Shown here piece by piece: positions 58,316-64,000 of a stretch of DNA of 64,000 bases (position 1 is the first letter of the stretch; each line of letters starts with the position of its first letter). The stretch is from Hypholoma sublateritium FD-334 SS-4 (taxonomy: Eukaryota; Basidiomycota; Agaricomycetes; Agaricales; Strophariaceae). The stretch is from the NCBI GenBank assembly GCA_000827495.1, contig KN817523.1, positions 177,314-241,313 of the forward strand. The letters are read 5' to 3'. The notes under the pieces are model-generated. The model was not told where the DNA came from. It ran no database searches and was given only the letters and a program-made list of their open reading frames with translations. The translations under genes and the position numbers were made by a program.

Positions 58316-59208
58316 TTTGCCTCTTATTCTAGTGAATATAATGATGGGACTTGCGCCGTCTAAGCAGAGAGTACGGGTTTTAAACAGACGAAGGATGAGA
58401 GCTCGGGAAAGATCTGAAGACAATTGTAACAAGAACCAAACAAAACGCTAAGATCTGCGGTTGATACTGCCGCCGTTTCGGTTGAGAACATTCAACAATC
58501 TTCTAATGATATGGATCAAGTTGGAGAAACGAAACAGTAGATGATTAATCTGGCAAGTGCACTACGATTGACATCCCATTGGTAACCTGACCCCAAACTG
58601 CACGAGCGGTTAGCTGTTTGTGATATATTCTGCGCCCTGTTCAACGAAAGCTGACTGAACGTATCATAATACTTTTCGCCATTCCCCGATAACATCAGAT
58701 GTCCTTTTTGTTAGATAATCACCCGGTGTGCTAGGAGACCGCCGACTCTTCATCAAGCTTCCTCCATCGTTGATTTCTCGCTTCCTCGCTCGCGACGTCG
58801 GCCGCCGAACCGCTGTGCCAGCCTTACATGCATCGTTGTGGGTAAACAGTTATTACGTCGCATCGAGCGCGTTCGCGACACATAGGTCCCGAGCACCATT
58901 TTAAATAACTAGGGTGGGGTATGCTACAATTCAGGCGCGACCTACATCTCCACCGTCTCCGATTGCCACGCCATCACCGCGCGACAGCAGCCTGCTTGTA
59001 AGCCACGGCGCATATACTGGCTGTTAATTGATACGGACGGGACAGAGCCACAACACACTCCTTGCTAATCATCTCACCCAGAGCAAAGGAAATGCAATAC
59101 TTTGATACATAGCTCGTGCCTAATACAGGTGAATAATACACAACGCGCATGCGCGCTTGAACAGTTGAGGCGGGACAGAGGAAATCGAGGGTGCTGCGGG
59201 GCGTGTGC
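58316..59208. other. Spacer between copy G and Egt1-like gene
   Basis: Holds the upstream region of copy G and the 3' flank of the Egt1-like gene. No separate gene recognised. Confidence 0.4.
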
Positions 59209-61470
59209 TCAGTCGTCATACACGACGCGTGCGCCGATCCACGGGTACGGGTAGTTGTGCTGGTAGAAGTTGCGCAGCGTGCGGCGGCCGAGACGGGGGA
59301 GCGTGGCGTACGATGCGCCGAGCTGCAAGAGCAAAATAAATGATTCACAGATCAGAAACGCACAAACGCAAGGGAGAGTGGGACGCACCGCAACGCTGTG
59401 CTTCCCATCGAAGAAGTCCGCAGAGTACCCCGTGAACAACGCCGTCGGCACGAGCCCCGCGTGCCCCGCGAACGGCGTCCGCGTCCACTCCCACACGCCG
59501 CCGTTCGCCCCGCGCCCGCCGTGCGCCGCGAGCCCCATCGTGCCCGGGACGGGGTGCCAGTTCCGCATCCCCGCGTTCGCGCCGCCGTCGTACCCCACGT
59601 CGTACAGGTCGAGGAAGCGGCGCAGCTCCGCCTCGTCGGGCAGGCGCCCGCCGCGCGATGCGGCGTACGCGGCAAGCGCGTCGGCCGACGCGAGCGCGGG
59701 CCAGTGCGCGGCGGTTGCAAGGGGAACGGGCCCGAAGAGCGTGCGCACGTGAATCGCGCCGTCGGCGTCGACAACCCAGCTCGCGGGCGTGGCGAGCGGA
59801 TGCGTGGCAGGGAGAGGCGCGGCTGAGGGGACCGCTGCGGGCGACGCAGCGCGCCAGTACTCCGCGAACTCGGCGTTCGTTACGCAGCGCCACTCGGCGG
59901 TGAATGCGCGCACATGCACCGCGCGCGGCGGGCTCTCGTTGTCCCACCCAAAAGTGTGTCCGGGCTTCGCATGCACATCCATCCTGCCGCCATCCTCAGC
60001 GACGACAAAATCCTCCGCCTCCGAGTCCATGTGGCCCAGCACGACCGTCCCCGCAGGTACATGCACCTTGGCATCCGCCGGCTTTGGCGCCGCGGCCCAC
60101 TGCACCGCAAGCGCCTCCCACGGCGGACGCGTAATGCCAGGCGGTGCGCGCGTGGGTCCGCAACCCGCCTTCTGGATGAGCATGTACAGCAGCGTCTCGA
60201 CGTGGAACGCCTCGTGCTCGAACGTCATCACCAGCGTGCGCGCGACGTTCCGCGTAAGCGCCTGCTTGTTGCGTGCGAGCGCATCGTAGAGAGCGCGCAG
60301 GCGCGCGCGGACGCCGTCGCGGAAGGCGAGGACGGCGGTCAACGTGGGCCAGTCGGCGTCAGCGGTGGGCACCACGGAGTGGTTCTGCGTATGGGAAGAC
60401 ATCAGCCGGGCTGTAGGGTAGGGAGACGGAAGTGAGAACGTACGTGGCAGTGATCCGGGTCATCGACGTGGGGGTCGATTCCACGCTGCAGGGGGTCAGC
60501 GTCAGCGTGCCGCCCAGCTAGAATCAGCAGGAAAGGGGCGCACCTCGAAGATCTCCCAGAACCACGCGGGCTCCGTTGGCGCGCCGCCAACGGCCTTGCT
60601 GAGCAGCATGTCGAGGAACCTGCAGCACTCCAGTCAGCACGCTAGTCTCTATTCTGTGCAGAAAATACTGGAGAACGGGAAAAAAAAACCCCCGAACACG
60701 CACGTTGGTATATGCCCAATGTAGAACAAGCACTTGTGCCGCAAATCAATCGGGCGGTCGTGCAGCATCTCAGGCGGGACCATCGCAAGCGTGACCGCGT
60801 CCCACGCCGCCCACAGCGCGTCCCACTCTGCAAGTGGCGGGATGTTGCCGTCCATCAGCGGCGGCGTGTCTAGGTCGGCGTCCATCGTGGTAGAGGACGA
60901 GGAAGGTGCAGGCAGCAGGCTGCCAGCCCGCGCATCGGGCCCAGGGAGGAACACGAACGGCGGCCGCTCGAGGACGTGTGCCGTACAAGCGCTATCCTCC
61001 CCAGACAAGGGCTGCGCGAGCACGGAGCGCAGCCCCGCACGGGCGAAGAGGCGCAGGTGCGCCGCGTGCACGGGCGCCGTGGGCACGTACGGCAATCTCT
61101 GTCGGCGACAGGTGTCAGAATCAGCAGCAGCGCCCGGGTGAGGAGAAAGACGCACATAGTCATTAGGTGGCGTGTATGACGCCGACACGCTGTACTCGAG
61201 CGTACCGAGCGCGGCCGGTGTCCAGGCAGCGTCTGAAGCGAAGGCAGCCGGCGCAAGGACGAGGCCAAGCAGGCCGTCAACGGCGTGTTCATTGTAGAGG
61301 GCGGTGAGGGCGGATGAGGTCAGTCCCTTGGCAGTGGTGCGGAGCCACGTCGCGGGGTAGACAGACTGTTGACATTCCTTGCTGCCGGAAGAAGACGACG
61401 ATGGGGTGGTCGCGCGCGTGTCTGGCGAGCCGGATCTCGAGGAACCAGACGAAGAAGCGCTCGATTGCAT
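59209..61470 (-). CDS. Egt1-like ergothioneine-type sulfoxide synthase (EgtB modules)
   Basis: Exons 61470-61156, 61098-60704, 60619-60544, 60485-60444, 60384-59389 and 59322-59209 sum to 1,938 nt, a clean 645-residue frame. After a serine-rich start and a short remnant resembling the end of an EgtD-type methyltransferase (YSVSASYTPP, HLRLFARAGLRSV), the DinB-like domain follows. It has WDALWAAWDAVTLAMVPPEM, LRHKCLFYIGHIPTFLDML, RGIDPHVDDPDHCHNHS and FEHEAFHVET (HxxxHxE iron-binding pattern). The FGE-sulfatase-like domain follows, with FGWDNESPPRAVHV, TNAEFAEYW, RRFLDLYDVG, MRNWHPVPGTMGL, NGGVWEWTRTPF and GASYATLPRLGRRTLRNFYQ. Fungal Egt1 joins histidine to cysteine oxidatively after trimethylating it, and is about 850 residues. 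Here the SAM-binding methyltransferase core is missing, so only the sulfoxide-synthase half is encoded. Whether it still acts in ergothioneine synthesis is inference. Confidence 0.85.
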
Positions 61471-61587
61471 GGTCGTTTGGAAAAGTCAAGGATTCGATAG
61501 CAGGGCCAGAGAACTACGGCTCGGAGGAGTAGTGAAGGAGTGAGGGCGGGGGGACACAAATATATAGGAAAATGACGATGTTATTGG

Positions 61588-62000
61588 GACGCAATCTGCG
61601 CGTACAAAAACACGTATTCGTAGCTACGGCGGACAGATACATATAATCGGGTGGTAGAGAGCCCGGGGTCCATGAAGTTCGCGCTTGACCCTGCCCCAAA
61701 ATGCACACGATCGAAGCTCAACGAGGCCCGAGATTCCGCATGGAGTGAGGGGCGGGAAGAGATAAGATCCGACGAGCAAAGATATGGGAATTTTGCGGAA
61801 ATTCGACGGAGAATATTAACAGGAATCACGGGGAATCTGAGCGTACAAAAAACGCGTTTTCTGCGTTGAAGTTGACGGAAACATATAATGGTGTGCCAGA
61901 GAGCCATGTTTCCAGACCTTGTTCCAAAACGCACGTAATGGAGACCCGAGACTCGCGAACCACGGGTAGAGATTAGAGCCGACGAGCGAAGATCGATGTA
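61588..62000 (-). repeat. Imperfect tandem duplication upstream of Egt1-like gene
   Basis: Two units about 245 bp apart share GCGTACAAAAA-C-CG, then GACGGA-A-ACATATAAT, then AGAGAGCC and CGAGATTC/GAGACTCGCG blocks (61598-61790 and 61842-62000). The duplication sits 120-530 bp before the start codon, so it may duplicate promoter elements. Confidence 0.6.
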
Positions 62001-62865
62001 GAACAAGGGGTCATGTGGATGGTCGGCAGAGTTCTGGAGCAGTGATTATTAACTGGGACCCCAGGAGGACGTGCAGGCGGTTGCCCCAATGTTCCCACCA
62101 ACTAAGGGAGACTTCGGACGACGGGGGCCTATCGCATAGCGAGGATGACCTCTGTCGGAGGTTAAATTTGATAGGAAGGCGACGGAGGGCGATAAGGCGT
62201 TAGACGACGGGAGTTGGCGCGTAAAGGGGCTTCAGACACATGAGACGGGAGAGGAAGGAGACATGGAGGCCTGAGGGAGTAGAAAACGAGCGCAGACGCG
62301 TCGAGCGAAGTTTATATATGCGCGGTTGAAACTCAGACGATGGCGTGCTATGGCGTGCTGGGGCTCTTACATCACGTGATTGGAAACAGTGTCGCGAGTC
62401 CGGACACACGTCCGAAGGTTACCGAAATGCCATAAACTCAGATAAGCGCTGGTCCGGCATACCTTTTGCTTCTCTCCAAACCATCATGCATATTCCCCGA
62501 GAATTTCTCCCAAATGTCTGCCAAATGTCTGCCGCAGACTACGTGCAGTCTCTGAAAGCTCTCTCTCAGTACGTTCGTCACCACCGCCTGCGTCCCCCCC
62601 CCCTCCTCGGGTATGCGCTTAGCTACATCGTTATATAGCTGCTCACTCCACCCTTCCTATGGATAAACCAACTTACGGCGTCAAAAATGAAAAATGTACG
62701 TTTGACGCGCCGATGTGCACGCTGATGCTTGCACGCTCGAATCGCCGTGTACCAGCACATTCTCGACGCTGCGCTCCGCGCGCTCCTCTCCCGCATGCAC
62801 TTCCCGGAACTCTTGCACCTGCGTATCACAGAATACTTCCTCCCGCCAGAATAAGTTGTCAATGC
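62001..62865. other. No gene recognised
   Basis: GC-rich to mixed DNA. A region near 62700-62860 has a weakly coding look preceding the Egt1-like relic below, possibly an older part of it. Confidence 0.35.
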
Positions 62866-63080
62866 GTTACCGGTAGGTACCTTCCAGAAGAAGCAGCGCT
62901 CAGGCGTTTCCTTGACCCGTGCGCGTGGGGTACAACGGCGCGAAATCTGGAATCTACAGAATTGGCACGCGGTCCTCACCCCGGGGCGGACAGGCCTTGC
63001 GGCACAATTCGTGCATGGGACTAACGGCGGGGTATATGAGTGAATGTATACAGCGCCCACAGACACGCGTGCATGGGTAC
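62866..63080 (+). pseudogene. Egt1-like FGE-domain fragment, relic 5
   Basis: The plus strand reads YLPEEAALRRFLDP, then (one frame over) WNLQNWHAVLTPGRTGLAAQ and HGTNGGVYEW. In the complete gene these are LPDEAELRRFLDLY, MRNWHPVPGTMGLAAH and GANGGVWEW. A frameshift separates the pieces and both ends are lost. It is on the opposite strand to the complete gene. Confidence 0.75.
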
Positions 63081-64000
63081 TTTACATTGCCCGCGTCTCC
63101 GCGAGCTGTGCTAGGTATGTTTGCTTTATATATATATATGTTTCAAATTGATTCCTCCATCCACTGTACCTTGGGGTATATAGACTCGGATGACGAGTAG
63201 TGCTTATTTATTCGATTGGGAGGCCCATGGAATTGTATTTCGCAGAGGGAGCGAAACGGGCGTCAGCTGGTACTGCGCCGTGACCGGACGCGCACTTTTG
63301 TAGATAGCCATGCTGCGCGGTCATGTAGAGTTTTAAATGCATCACGCCCCACGCGCGAGGTATGCGCTGATCTGTCACATCCAACTAACTCGGCCATGCG
63401 CTGGTATTGTATGTAGGCATTAACCGAACGGATTTCGGAAAATGCATGCAACACACACCGTCACGCCTGGCGATGCGCACGCGACTTAGACACCTCTACG
63501 TCAATGTCTTCCGCATATAATATAAGTACCGGGCAGCTGACGACAACAACAACGCGTGCTCTGTTCTCTGTACTGCGTGAGCTGTGCTGGAGCTGGATCC
63601 GCGTGTTGGCCGCGGAGTGGATGCTGCGAGTGGCTGCTGCGCAACGAAGGCCGCGTCCACGGCGTTCTAGCGCTCTGTGTGTCTCGTGCCCTCCCTCTCA
63701 ATCACTTCCTACTCAGGCCCTAGCGCCACCCCGTTTCATCAAGCGTCTCCGCCGCCTCCGAGCCGCTCCAGAGGCAGTATAATGCGTAAAGAGAACCACG
63801 TTACCGGCCCAACCTCAGCATGATATACCCCGCACTGTACACACTGACGCAGCCACAGCCGAAATTAACTTCGTCTAATAATAAAAAGTGCGGTAAAATA
63901 CAGCCAACAGGCCGTCTTGGCAGGACTTGGCCCTCGGAGTGTCAGATCCGCAGAAAAGTTGGGACAAGTGCGAAGGTAGTGACAGTCTGCTCGAATGCTC
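63081..64000. other. No gene recognised at the right edge
   Basis: Mixed-composition DNA with short open frames on both strands; one plus frame (63504-63782) is arginine-rich and unconvincing. The segment may continue into a gene outside the window. Confidence 0.35.

Noticed and set aside
59345..59947. 200-codon minus frame inside the Egt1-like gene
   Set aside because: Out of frame with the conserved Egt1-like protein; arginine-rich shadow of the real exon 5.
1..64000. CRISPR arrays, operons, bacterial promoters
   Set aside because: The intron-rich fungal character excludes them, and no regularly spaced short repeats were seen.
1..64000. tRNA and rRNA genes
   Set aside because: I saw no sequence with a convincing cloverleaf or rRNA core by eye; a dedicated scan was not possible.

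Overview
The window looks like nuclear DNA of a basidiomycete fungus of the Agaricomycetes type. The evidence is the dense pattern of short (about 45-65 nt) GT-AG introns, a KDZ transposase with the CxC5/CxC6 cysteine clusters known from this group, repeated DUF6534-type seven-helix membrane proteins, DUF2235-WD40 proteins, a one-ORF non-LTR retrotransposon and a small secreted cysteine-rich protein of a basidiomycete family. Species cannot be named from the sequence. It reads as a repeat-rich, duplication-prone accessory region.

Layout. 0.2-4.6 kb: a zinc-finger/UIM protein gene convergent with a KDZ transposase gene, probably one mobile element. 4.6-6.1 kb: DUF6534 copy A. 6.9-11.6 kb: GC-rich decayed sequence with repeats, here called R1 and R2, and a fragment of another membrane-protein gene. 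12.0-13.4 kb: DUF6534 copy B, complete. 13.6-18.9 kb: more R1/R2/R3 repeats, a hairpin-dense MITE-like insertion and a decayed Egt1-like gene. 19.3-20.9 kb: DUF2235-WD40 copy 1 with an internal deletion. 21.8-25.6 kb: R1/R2/R3 repeats. 26.2-27.6 kb: DUF6534 copy C. 28.6-29.8 kb: an Egt1-like fragment, an R2 fragment and a 49-bp palindrome. 30.3-33.5 kb: DUF2235-WD40 copy 2, with one frameshift. 33.7-35.1 kb: R1/R2. 35.1-42.7 kb: a full-length non-LTR retrotransposon with an intact 2,314-residue ORF. 42.8-43.2 kb: the small secreted protein. 43.6-52.5 kb: DUF6534 copies D, E and F interleaved with Egt1-like relics. 53.3-55.9 kb: a 2.6-kb element with 1,153-bp terminal inverted repeats around an assembly gap, flanked by an 8-bp target duplication. 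56.9-58.3 kb: DUF6534 copy G. 59.2-61.5 kb: an Egt1-like (EgtB-type) gene that can be assembled without a frame break. The rest is decayed GC-rich DNA with one more Egt1-like relic.

The main story is repeated duplication of a unit containing an Egt1-like gene and a DUF6534 gene on the same strand. DUF6534 copies mostly keep open exons and a conserved exon plan, including a 13-nt micro-exon. The Egt1-like partner survives complete only once, and at least five other places hold decayed pieces of it. All exon coordinates come from reading the DNA and comparing paralogs by eye. No database search or alignment was run.
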